This document shows positions 1 to 11,104 of a stretch of DNA of 64,000 nt, piece after piece; the first letter of the stretch is position 1; each line of letters opens with the position of its first letter. A program made the position numbers and the translations under genes. The notes under the pieces were generated by a model. That model had not been told where the DNA came from and did no database searches. It saw only the letters and a program-made list of their open reading frames with translations. The stretch comes from Plasmodium coatneyi (taxonomy: Eukaryota > Apicomplexa > Aconoidasida > Haemosporida > Plasmodiidae): NCBI RefSeq assembly GCF_001680005.1, contig NC_033565.1, positions 1,655,501-1,719,500 of the forward strand. The letters run 5' to 3'.

Positions 1-1132
1 GGACGCAGATCGCACTCGTTTCTGTTCGCTTGCTCGCATGATCTTCCATTTTTTTTTTTTTTTTTGTCTAAATTTTGCAAATAAATCGGTGTGTCCTCAC
101 ATATATTCCTTTTCTTGTGGCTAAAATTGTTAATTATTTTTGCGAGAGTTGGAATTTTTTTTTAATTTTTGGTACAGCACCGTAGTTGCAGAAATGTTGT
201 AAATAAAAATATTCTGTCTGCGGCATCGCCTATTTAATGGTTGCAACAATTCCTTATTGGCATTTACGAAAATTGCACATGCACTTGCGTTTGCGTTTGC
301 GCTCAGGTGCGTATGCACCTACGTAAAACACTGAAGCGATGAAAGAAATGAACAATTTTCTACAATTCTTTACACATTTAATTACACATGTTTCGTAACT
401 GCAAGCAGTTAAAAAATTGGATAACGTGTGTTATGCATATAAAGTGCAAGGAGGAAATTGTTTTTGTTTGATTAATGCGCGAAGTAGACAGACACCATTT
501 TCTGTTTTTTTGCTTCTATTGTTTTAATTTGTTTTATAGCTTTAACTTGTTCGCGAAAAATTGCCAAATTGTTTTAAACACTTGATATTGTTTGCAACAT
601 TGGGAAAAAAAAATAATAAAATAAAATAATGAAATAAAATTAACAAATGTGTAAATTCGTGAATGCGTACATTTGCATGTTCGTACGCAAAACCAAGTGA
701 ACGAAGTCTGCGACCTGTGCTGTTAGCTAATTATGGCCATTTTCGGTTAGCGCTTTTCCGTTTCCCTTCGTTTTCTACGACTTTTTCCGCGGACACCAAT
801 TTTTGATGTGAATACTTTAATTTTTAGTGAAGTAAATTTTACACTTTTCGCTGCGTACAGGTGTACACTTAAACATGTAAGTATGCATCTACGTGTGCAG
901 TAGAGTATACACATGCACACATATACGATATACCCCCGTAGTACAGTCATTGGCTATCACGCGTGTGTTAGGGCCAACGTAATACCCCCACTACGGGTGT
1001 TCAAGCATTTATCCGCTTGGTGAAAAAAGGGGAAACGTGTACCTTTTTTCTAGGCCCCTCCTTCCCCCAAAAAAATAGAAAAAGTAGTTCAAAAAAATTG
1101 ATAGTAACACTTATCCCACAGATAAAGACAAG
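1..1132. other. Intergenic, upstream of rap2/3
   Basis: No supported gene. The segment is AT-rich with T runs near 51-65 and small chance ORFs only. Its last few hundred bases must hold the promoter and 5' UTR of the rap2/3 gene that starts at 1133, but I see no recognisable site. Confidence 0.5.
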
Positions 1133-2335
1133 ATGAAAGTGATAATTCTGATTTCCTTCCTGGTGACCCTTTTTTTCAAGAATGGTGTGGATGGACATAC
1201 TTGCATGAAAGAATTGTACAACATTAATTTTAAGGATCTTTCAGTTACGTCCATGGTTTTGGATCATACAAGTTCACGTGCAAGTTTAGGAAGCTGGGTT
1301 TATTTCTTCTTCAGTCATTTTTCTAACCCTACTGATGCAATAAAATATGTAGAAGATATAAATATATACGCTTTAGATAATAAGGACATGACATGTTTTA
1401 TCAGAGCTTTCACTATATATTTAATTCATAACTATGCGAAGGATATAAAATCTATGTCAAATACAGACAACTATGAGACCTTTTTCAAAAATTTATTAAA
1501 AGATGTGAACCCAGAAATAAATGGTGATTTTCTTTCTCTATTCATGAGTCCAACGCTTTTGGGACAAATTGATGCCATAGTACTTAATGAACAGGATGTT
1601 AATAATTTGAAGAATGATGTAAATATTTTTAAAAAACAAATTTCCAAAGTTGATAGAAAAACACATGCAACTTACAACACTAATCCTCTTTCAGCTTTCG
1701 CTTATTATGATGTCAGGAACTTTAGAAAAGCTTATTTAGTAAAAGAAAACCCTTCTATTAATATGTCTGAAATATATGCAGCGCGTGATATAAACTTTTT
1801 GGCTTATCTTGGTGTTTCCGATATGTACTACAATTCTGATTTAACCCAGCCTGCTAGAGGTACTTCCATGGTTATTAGCAAAAGAAAAAGACTAGGATTA
1901 AGAAAACGTAGTAGTTCACTTGTTTTATTGGGACCACAGAATCATAACCCTATCTTTGGCTTTTGTGAAAAAGATGGAAATGAAGATTACTTTGGATATG
2001 TAGATGATTTGTTACCCTCCTTCTTTTCAGTTATGAAAGCGAAAATGATTTATGGACACAAAAGATTTCTAAGGGAATTTGACTATTCATTAATACATAA
2101 AACTTATAAAATGCCAAACCTGAAAGGTTTACGACTTTTGAAAAGTTTGTTCAGGAGAAAGAACTTAGAAAACTTTGTAGACATGTATAGTAACCTCATG
2201 TCCATAGAATTGGATTTTTTAACAGAAGATTTCGCGGAACTGTTTGGTATTACTATGAACTGTAACATGCGTGATCATTTCGATCGTGCAATAGTTAACT
2301 ACCACGCGATTAAGGAGAGGGGTATGGAATCCTAA
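1133..2335 (+). CDS. rap2/3: Rhoptry-associated protein 2/3 (RAP2/3)
   Basis: Single-exon 400-aa protein. Residues 1-21 are a classical signal peptide (MKVIILISFLVTLFFKNGVDG), followed by a soluble domain with few cysteines (HTC near 24, MTCF, GFCEKD, MNCNM). The conserved block SSRASLGSWVYFFFSHFS near residues 47-64 and the stretch with NPEINGDFLSLF are what I recognise from the RAP2/RAP3 family. In that family the protein pairs with RAP1 in the low-molecular-mass rhoptry-bulb complex released at merozoite invasion. P. falciparum has two adjacent copies, RAP2 and RAP3; species outside its lineage carry one, as here. The start is chosen because it gives the signal peptide. The gene ends with TAA and converges with the SBP1-like gene downstream, a neighbour pair that also occurs in P. 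falciparum. The reading frame is intact. Confidence 0.93.
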   Translation: MKVIILISFLVTLFFKNGVDGHTCMKELYNINFKDLSVTSMVLDHTSSRASLGSWVYFFFSHFSNPTDAIKYVEDINIYALDNKDMTCFIRAFTIYLIHNYAKDIKSMSNTDNYETFFKNLLKDVNPEINGDFLSLFMSPTLLGQIDAIVLNEQDVNNLKNDVNIFKKQISKVDRKTHATYNTNPLSAFAYYDVRNFRKAYLVKENPSINMSEIYAARDINFLAYLGVSDMYYNSDLTQPARGTSMVISKRKRLGLRKRSSSLVLLGPQNHNPIFGFCEKDGNEDYFGYVDDLLPSFFSVMKAKMIYGHKRFLREFDYSLIHKTYKMPNLKGLRLLKSLFRRKNLENFVDMYSNLMSIELDFLTEDFAELFGITMNCNMRDHFDRAIVNYHAIKERGMES

Positions 2336-4589
2336 ACATTTTTTTTTTTTTTTCCCCTCCGTTTATTGTATAGTGCTTTGTTAGCTTTTAGATTTGTGCT
2401 TGCTTTAAATTGGCGAAAATTTCGAACGCGCGCATGTGTGCATACGTAGGTGTGAATGCATCTATGTATGTGCTTGCATCTGTGCATGTGTTTGCATCTG
2501 TGCGTTTGAATGCATATGTACATTGTTGTTGCATATGTCCATGTGCACACGTGCGGTGCTTAACCTTCTAGAATAATTTTCGAAGAACGGTGAAGCGCGC
2601 ACCATTTGGCCGAACATTTTTGATGACCACTTTGACGTGTGCTTTTTGAAAAATTTTTAAAAGAGTAATTTCGCGCATTTTCATTTGCCCTTCGTTTATG
2701 TTCCCGCTTTAACAGGCTTTAAAAACTTCAAAACCATAGTAAAATTTTGAGTTTAGTTTACACGTTTTTCGTTGCATTACTGCATTATATTTTAGTTTCT
2801 TTGCGCTTATTTTGTGTTTCTTTGTTGTCCATTTTTGCTTGTTTTTGTGTTTTTTTTTTTTTAACATTTGTCCTTCCAAGTTGGTTATATTTACCGTGTG
2901 CAAAATGGTTAAAGGAGATCGAATTTTAACTATCACTAAGTCGATAATAAAACATATAAAAAAAAAAAAAAAAAAAAAAACAATTATGAACTCATTTGTA
3001 GAACACTCGCCGTGTGATGGGTGCCCTTTAAATAGGACCTTCACAACTGAGCAAATGGTGCTGCAAGGGAATGGGGAAATTTTTCAAAAAAGCGCTGCGG
3101 TAAAATGTATGATAATCCCTAGTAAGGAGTGAATAAAAAAAAAAAAAAGATTAAGCGATTCGCCGTTACGCCGTTACACGGTTACGTGGTTACACGGTTA
3201 CGTGGTTACACGGTTACGTGGTTACACGGTTACGTGTTTACGCGTTTGGTTGGTTAAAAACGTGGCAAATACGATACACAGGTGTACACCTGCTAGGTGC
3301 TTTATAAGCGGGCTTGGCGGCGCTTCAGGTGGGTGAAGGTCTTATGATACCCGATGAATGGCTTAATTGTTTTTTTTGTTTTCACTGTAATGTGTGGATT
3401 GTAAGTGTGTGTGTGTGTAATTTAGCCAAATGAATTGGTGAAAAATTGGGGATAAAAATAATTATACGAAACAGATGTTGCTAGAGGGGTATTATCTTAC
3501 CATGTGGTAAAGATTAGGAAGCGTAAATCGTTAAAGTGATCAAATGGGTTGGCGTGGGAGGATGCACATTTGCGATTGGAGAGGGCACACATTCTCCCAT
3601 TAGCACTCCTTTCAAACAAATAGAAAAAACGCGTTTTCCATTTTGATAAAATAACATGTCTTCGTGCAATATGTCATACGAAGAAGTATTCGCGGTGGCA
3701 GATTAAATGTTTAACAAATCGGAAGATGCATCTATCATCCCTTATTTTTGAACAGCGTCCAGTTGAAATATTCGTGGCATAAAAAAAGTTCCCAATCAGT
3801 ATTTGCATATTACATATTACGTATTATACATTACGTATTACACAATACATATATGTGTGTATACAACTGCGTTGCGGGGTTTCGAATGGGTGATAAACGC
3901 AGTTCTAGTTCTGACCTCTTTCAATAACGTCCATTTTGGAAACGCACAGTTCGCATGACATGCCTTTGTTTTGTGCAGCGAAAGCGTAAATACCTTTTCC
4001 ATATAACTTTTTCTTATATGTACTTTTTTTTCTACGGCTACTTAATATTTAATTCATAATAATATGTTCCTTTTTTCTCACAATGCGCATGATGCAAAAA
4101 TTGTTAAAGTTATAAAAAAGAAAAATGAGCAGTATAAATCATCATTTGTATATATATATATATATAGATATAGATAAAATTATAGATATATGTATATACA
4201 TGTTTAATAATAAAAAATAAGCGTATTGTAAATAAAGTATATATGTTATTATGAAATGTATATATATGCATATATAAAAGTACACACAAGATAAGGAACT
4301 TCACACGCAAAATGTAAAAATGGTATATTTTTTTCTAAGCTTTCTCGCTTTTTTTTTTTTTTTTTTTTTTTTTTTTTGTATAGTTCTATATTGTGTTCCG
4401 TCTTTTCGTCTTCTTAGTTTATTGCTTTTTTGTCATATATTTATGTGTGCTCCCTCTGGCTTATTTTTTTCTTTCTGTTCCTTTTGTTCTAAACAGTGGA
4501 AAGCAGTCTAAAATTATGACGAGATTGTTTTTTCTTCATTTCTTAGGTAGCACTTTTTATTTGCATTGTCAAGTCGCTACTTTTTTTTT
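2336..4589. other. Intergenic between convergent rap2/3 and sbp1-like genes
   Basis: Holds both 3' UTRs. It contains A/T homopolymers (about 22 A at 2959-2980; T runs around 4351-4377), a TG-rich stretch around 2430-2560, a 16-bp tandem repeat at 3162-3244 and TA-rich DNA around 4150-4280. Small ORFs here, such as one ending at 3132, are low complexity and unsupported. Confidence 0.5.
3162..3244. repeat. 16-bp tandem repeat (GGTTAC half-units)
   Basis: About five copies of a 16-bp unit ACGGTTACGTGGTTAC, itself two near-identical 8-bp halves (GGTTAC followed by AC or GT). It lies in the 3' region between two convergent genes. No function is evident. Confidence 0.85.
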
Positions 4590-5345
4590 TTAAGCTTCGA
4601 CTACCTCATCGCTTTCTTCGAGTTTTTTACATTTTTGTTTCATCTTTTTTTTGAGTTTTTCTTCCTTTGATTTTTTCTTGCATGAGGCACCTTTATAGTA
4701 GTTATAAAACAACACACCGTTCATTAAGAACAATCCAATGAGCAACAACATTACGTAGTTGTTTTGTATTAAATGAATCATTCCCTTGACATAGCTTCCG
4801 AAGAATTGTAACTTGTATATTGGAGATATCATATTTGAGGATGGGCCAATATCGATTGATTTTCCAAGTCTTTCTTGTTGTTCTCTGTAGGCAGCTAATC
4901 TACGTTGGTAGCATGGGGAGTTTTCAATGGATTCCCTTAATTTTCTAATGGATTCTTCGCTGAACATTTCATCCAGATTAGGTGGTGCTGAGATGGTTTC
5001 ATCTGCATTTTCTGAACTTTCTGCATTTTCTGTGGTTTCAGCAGAATCAGCTTGCATTTCTGTAGTTTCTTCAGAACTCATTTCTGTAGGGTGTTCTTCA
5101 GGTAAGGCGGCCAAATCAGCAACAACATCATCAGATAAATGAGCTATATCTACGACTTCTTCATCAGTGTGTACGTCATCTAATGGGTTGTGTTCGGTAG
5201 CACTAACTGGTTCCATACCTACCAGGCTGACAGCTGGTTGGGGTGCTACAGGGGCTGCAGGGGCTACAGGGCTAGTGGTTGGAAAACTGGTAGTTGCAGC
5301 GTGAGGGGTTTCAGTCGTATGGCTAACTGTTGGTTGTGTTTCCAT
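4590..5345 (-). CDS. sbp1: Skeleton-binding protein 1-like exported protein (PNEP)
   Basis: 251-aa protein without an N-terminal signal peptide. Residues 1 to about 45 are rich in T, P and A; about 50-125 is acidic with repeated E/T/S-rich words. A hydrophobic segment lies at about 195-217 (around YVMLLLIGLFLMNGVLFYNYY), followed by a strongly basic lysine-rich tail that ends acidic. No signal peptide, an acidic N-terminal half and one internal transmembrane segment near the C-terminus match SBP1, a PEXEL-negative exported protein of Maurer's clefts that binds red-cell skeleton in P. falciparum. Sequence similarity alone would be weak; position next to rap2/3, as in P. falciparum, carries the call. 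Orthologues outside P. falciparum are known to be diverged. An additional small exon cannot be excluded. Confidence 0.72.
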   Translation of the reverse strand: METQPTVSHTTETPHAATTSFPTTSPVAPAAPVAPQPAVSLVGMEPVSATEHNPLDDVHTDEEVVDIAHLSDDVVADLAALPEEHPTEMSSEETTEMQADSAETTENAESSENADETISAPPNLDEMFSEESIRKLRESIENSPCYQRRLAAYREQQERLGKSIDIGPSSNMISPIYKLQFFGSYVKGMIHLIQNNYVMLLLIGLFLMNGVLFYNYYKGASCKKKSKEEKLKKKMKQKCKKLEESDEVVEA

Positions 5346-8300
5346 TTTTACAGAAGGTTGATTGGTTCGTGTTGTAGTTAAAAACTATAAAAGGGGTAAT
5401 TATATATATAATATATTTAAGAAAATATATAATATTTTATTTTTTTGAGGGTTGCTATAAGATGGGAAAGGAACCATATGTTCCAAAATTTGAAAAGGTG
5501 GAAACAAACGGGGGGAAAAGTTATGCAGAAGGGGTATAGTTGCGATTATAGTCATTGGTACACATATGCAATGCATTATATATTTGCTTTTCGCAGTATG
5601 CTTTTAAATAGTCATAAAGCATAGAAATGAGGGTTCTCCCAATTTCCTATGTAAAATGTAGATAATACCTTTGAGTATAGTACACCTCTAGATATAATAA
5701 GGCCTTGAAAAAGGGGATTGTGGATTTTTTCTTTTTGCTAAATAGTTGGTAAAGTATAGCGATAGGCTTTTCTAGGAATGTCGAATAATACGCTCTGTTA
5801 GAAACTGTAACAAATTGAAGAAAACAAAAGAAAATGTAAATATTACAATTTAGCCAATTAGTAAAAATAGGTTCTGTTACGTACAGGTTTATTTTTTTAG
5901 GCGATATTTATATAGCTAAATCTTTTTGTTGAACAACATTACTTATAAATTCGTACGAACTAAAATATATCTTCAATGAAATGAATTTTCACAAAAATAT
6001 ATAATTCTACAAAAATTTTTAAATTAAAATTTAATTTTTAGCGGTATAATTTTTTAATTTACCTGAAATGTGGGTTTTCTTCACAAAATGTATTTATTTT
6101 ATTTTGTTTTCGCTGTTTTGAATGAATTCCTAAAATATAGCAATTTAGAAAATGAATTAAAAAAATGCTTTTTAAAATAAATAATAAAATAGTAAAATAA
6201 TTTAAGAAAGAATTAATGTTGTAAAAATTTTAATATAATAGAAAAATTGCAATAAAAATATGGGGATAGAGTTAGTTTTTTTTTTATATAAAAATAAATA
6301 ATCGTCGTTAGACGAGGCTTTAAGAATGAGTAGTTACCCCTATATATAGGGTTTAATTAAAATACAAATTGATGTGGGTATGGTTTTTTTGATCTTGCCA
6401 ATAATAACATATGTATATTTTATCTGATTTGCGGATGTAAAAAACGCTGATGTAACGTATGATATTATTGATACGTCAGGGCTCATGCATGTGCTAATAG
6501 TTCATTTTAATTTTAAATTTTAATTTAGGTTTAAATTAATTGTTTGTATTCTACGTATGCTTTTTTTCACGACGGCGTGTTTCTATATAAACTGCTATGT
6601 GTCACGCGTTATGCTACAAAAATGAAGCGAAATGCGTACACGTATTCTTTCTCTACAAGATCTATTTTATTTTTTGCAGTCCTTTTTTTTTTTTTCCGGA
6701 AATATTGACTTTGAATTTGATACGTTATAAATATATATATATATTAATGAAATATATGAGTAATATAATTTCGGTAGCGCCGAAAATGTAATATATAGTA
6801 TAATTTTTTAACCACCCCCGTGCTCCCTTTTTATCATTTTTACATGAGAAATAAATTCTTTTGCTTTTTTTTTTTTCCTTTTTATAACCAGCTTTGTAAT
6901 AGGGTCTCTTAATGATTGAATTAAAAAATACATACACAGAAAAAATATAAATATTTATACCTCCTTCGTGATATAATATTTTATGCGTACTTGCATAATT
7001 TAAATTGTTCTAGTTAAGAAAACCCATTTGGATTATGCGTGAGGGTTTGGATTTGCCGTTGCTCTGTGAATGAAGCGCTTTTTACTATTTATTAAACGGA
7101 AATGCTTCATTCATTTGGAACCCCCTTTTATTATATAATTTGCCGACCCGCGCTTTGTAAAGTAGGAAAGAATCCGTTATGAAGAAGTCACGTTTATCTT
7201 GAGCAAAATTCGGTTGAATAAATTTGTCCCACAGGGGATGGTGAAGCTGTACGATGGATTTATATGAATATTTTGCCCTTAATTTGGGTCATTTACTCTA
7301 TAGTAATGCAAAACATGCGCTATTCTTATTTATGGGCATAATATATTTTTACATTTATGGAGGCTGAAATTTGGAGGTTTTACGCTTTTACTGTTTTCTT
7401 CATTTTAAATAAAGGAATATTCAAAATTTTGATTGCTGCTGCTTTGCTACTGTCGCACATCGTTGGGACCTACAATTCTTGGCAAACTTATGGCGGATGA
7501 GGATAAATTCGACTGTGCTTTTATTGCTATAATTATGCTCTATTTTAGCACAATTGTAAAAATCATTTTATAAATGGAATAAACCACCTTTCTTATGAAT
7601 AGATGTAGTTGGTGTGCTTCACTCACATACACCTACGAACGTTATTATTTACACATAATAAGTGATAAATAAATTAGTAGTAAGGAATTGCGCGGTGAGT
7701 TTTAAGGCTACTGCGTGCTTCTTTGTAAAGATTAAGATTTGACAGTTAGCTCGCCTAAATGTTTTCTGTGGGGGGAGCATATTTCTTTTAAATAAATTTT
7801 CCTTACACGTAGAATTATTCTAAATACACTTTCTCATATGGATTAATAATATAAGGTGTAAAATTTTGGAAAAATTTTATTTTTGAAATTTTCACAAACC
7901 TCACCGATTAAGGTGGAAGCCTTCCCCCTGCATAAGCTCTCATATATACACTTATTTATATATTCGGAGAGTACAAAGAATGATTGCACAAGAGTGAGAC
8001 GTGACGCTAGAATTGGTGCAGGTTAGAAGGTCACTAATCACCCGTTAAGAAAAATTATAAAATGTTATTATCCTATTGTGTAATAACTTCTATAAGTTAT
8101 TCAATCGAATTTTATAGCAATAAATTTATTCTTTGCGCATATTTTTGCTTCTCCAAATGGGAGCACGAAACAGGTATGTTTTTTTCCTTTTGAATCATTA
8201 CTCATGAAGGGTTTTTTTCCTTTTTTTTGTTGTCTCCCCCTTTTGAGGATGTGCAAGCTATTTATGCTGCATTGTGGGGGGATGTTTTATTAATTTTTTA

Positions 8301-9602
8301 CGTAGTGGACATTTGAAAGTAGGGGATTTATTCTTGTGAGTAATCAAAGTGGAGTGTTTTACGAATTGAAGGATGTGAAAAAAAAATTGCCCCTATCTGT
8401 GTTGTGTGTGGGACATATGCGACATTAGCAATTTCGTTCCTCAAAGTGTGCATATTATAACGTTCCCGATATTTGGTTTTTAGCAAAAAGGAACAAATAA
8501 ATATGCAGAATAAACAGTAGGTGCTGCGCAATACAGTAAAGAATAGGAATCGAATTATTTGAACATTCGAAGGAGTCTAAAATGTTTGAATGCGTTTTCT
8601 TCATGCTTTAAATTGAAAAAATTGCGTGTGTCGTTATGGCAACAAGAAGGCATAGTAGGAAACAATAATGTAGGCGTTTTATTTGGTTCAGAAAATGTTT
8701 TTTCTTAAATAATATATCACCTGGATAAGCACAACGCCGTTAATTTTTTGATGAAGAATACATGAGAAGCATTTGCACATTATTGTTTGTGCGAAAATAA
8801 TTATCATTTTTAGTGAAAACGGTGTGTGTGTGTGTAAGCTTCTTGCGTAGGCGTGTGAATAAGCGCTGTTTTTTTTATCTGCTTTTTTCATTTTCTACTC
8901 TGTTAATCAAAAATGAGCTTACATGATGTGTTACACATCTAATGCAAATAAAGTTGGGAGGAAAAAGAATTACCATTAGGCTATGACCAAAATGGTATGA
9001 TACGTACGCATATGTGAATAGACCAATACGCGTGCATATTAACTTAATTAGAAAGAATTGGAATAATTTCAAATTAAAGTATGCTTATGTTGCGTATAGA
9101 CAAATGGTTTGTGTAGTTGCGGAGGAAATAAAAATTATTTAAAAAGAATACCTTCTTTTGTTCGCGTGAAAAAGAAAAAAAGAAAGAAAAAGCGTGCTGT
9201 AGGAAAATGGGACGTAAAAAGAACTGCGAATGAGTACAAATGTGTTAAACATACAGCATGGGTAAAATGTGTAAAATACGCAAAATATATATGCAATCAT
9301 CCGTACAAACTGCTAGGCAAAATTCATTTAGTTTTTTTTTAGGAGTGTTAACAGGCGAGACGAATAACTGTTCTTTTTATGCTTGCTAATTTTTGTACCT
9401 TGTTCACTGATTTTTTTGTTTTATATGATATGAGCCTAGTTCCTATTCCTGCTCAATGAAATAGAATTTTGCAAAATTAAGGAAACAATGTCAAGTATGT
9501 CTTATTTAAAAATTTTTCTTTTCATTTATTTTTTTCCTTTTTTTTTTTTTTCTTCTCTCTATGGGGTTAAATCTTTCAAGAGGCTGGGTACGACTCTCGC
9601 GA
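5346..9602. other. Long intergenic region, no gene seen
   Basis: More than 4 kb without a convincing coding region. Composition is very AT-rich around 5380-6560 (upstream of the sbp1-like gene) and only short, low-complexity or lysine-rich ORFs occur, for example 9109-9342 on +. I see no RNA gene or tandem array. It should contain the sbp1-like promoter at its left edge and the 3' UTR of the Trp-rich gene at its right edge. Confidence 0.45.
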
Positions 9603-10638
9603 TTATGACTCATTTTCTGTGCCCACCAAGGAGTTCCATTTCTTCTCATTTATCCACTTGTTAATTGTATTATCCATCCATTTATTGAAGAATTCTTCTT
9701 TTTCACTTTTCCACATTGACCAATTATTCCATTCGTTAAATATGTAAACATTTTCTTTCACTCTCAACCAAGTAGACCATTGTTCACCTTCCCTATGATT
9801 TCTTTCTTTCCATTTTAGCCAGTGTTTTCTCTCTGTCAAATTGAACCACTTATGCCATGTTGAGTGTTCCCATTGTGACCAGTAGTTGTCTTCTTCAGTT
9901 TTCCAATCGTTCAGTAGCCATGCCATGATCTTTTCATTTTTCCACTGGACCCAATCTGTTAATAGTAACAAATCCAATGATGTTTCTTTTTCTTTAATCC
10001 ATTTTTCTAAATCTGTTTTCATAAAGCTTTTTCCTTCTGTTTTTATCCATTCTTCCCATTCTTCAGGAGTCCATGTAGCAGATATGGATATGAGATAATC
10101 CTTGTATTCCTCTTTAATATTTTCATTATAATTCATCCATTTATTTTCCATTTGTTTAATCCATTCGGTCCATTCTTTTTCTGTTTCTTCTAGCCATACG
10201 TTCTTTTTGTTCTTCATGGATTCGTTGAAATTTTCCCATTCTGATTCCAACCTTATCATCCAGTTATTCCATGCACATTTTTTTAATTGTTCTGATTGGT
10301 CTACGTCATCTTTCCAAAATTGCATTAAATTGTTTGGATGAGAATACGTGATTCCTTCCCTTTCAGTGCATCCCTGCAAAAGGTTTTAAGAGTTATAATG
10401 TGAAGAGAGAGTTTTTATATATAAAACATACGTTACGTAATGTTAGAACAGGGGCGGGGATAGAATTAAGTGCATGCATTTTTGTGGGTATATGTTGCAT
10501 GCGCATTTCACATGTGCATATATATTGGGGCAATTTTTTTTTTCTTTTTCTTACAGCATGGGAGGGATTTAAGATGAAAACTGAACATAAAGCAAACAAG
10601 ATAATATGTAAACGAGAAACTGTGAAAATTGCCGTCAT
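9603..10638 (-). CDS. Tryptophan-rich antigen (TRAg), two exons
   Basis: Exon 1 is 10638-10555 (28 codons) and encodes a hydrophobic signal sequence (HIILFALCSVFILNPSHA). It ends at a GTAAGA donor, and exon 2 is 10373-9603 after a TTTTGCAG acceptor; both are phase 0, giving 284 aa. Exon 2 is dominated by regularly spaced tryptophans in an acidic/lysine-rich helical background (words such as WKTEEDNYWSQWEH, WNNWSMWKSEKEEFFNKWMD), the hallmark of the Plasmodium Trp/Thr-rich C-terminal domain (TryThrA_C). This family is expanded in P. vivax and P. knowlesi (Pv-fam-a); members are blood-stage exported or merozoite proteins and several bind red-cell proteins. The Trp-rich domain fills nearly all of exon 2. 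The larger relative downstream on the same strand suggests a small tandem family. The frame is intact. Confidence 0.9.
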
Positions 10639-11061
10639 TTTGGATAACTTCGGATTTTTATTTTGTGTTTTCTTAGCAGGGCAGAACTTTTGTTGGGGTG
10701 CTGGACACTTCCTGTTAGCTATCAGTTCTATGGGTCGATATATTTTGGTGACAGAAATAGGTTATTTTTGAGGTCTTTGGGCGATGAAAAGGAATTGTTG
10801 TTGTTGTTCTGCTTTAAAAATATATTTTGCAACTTACGATTTTAGATGTATGCTTTTATGTATTATGTTGGTTTTTACTTTTCTATGAATTGAGAAAAAA
10901 AAAAAGCAATCTAAAAAAGTGATATTTTAAATTTGCATAACAAAATTAAGAAATATAAATAAAATAAAAAATAAAAAAAAAAGAACAAAAAAACAATGTC
11001 GTTATTTATTCAGCTTAAAAAATGGGCAAAAAACAAGCAGCACAGAACGGTTCTATGCAAC

Positions 11062-11104
<43 letters not shown>

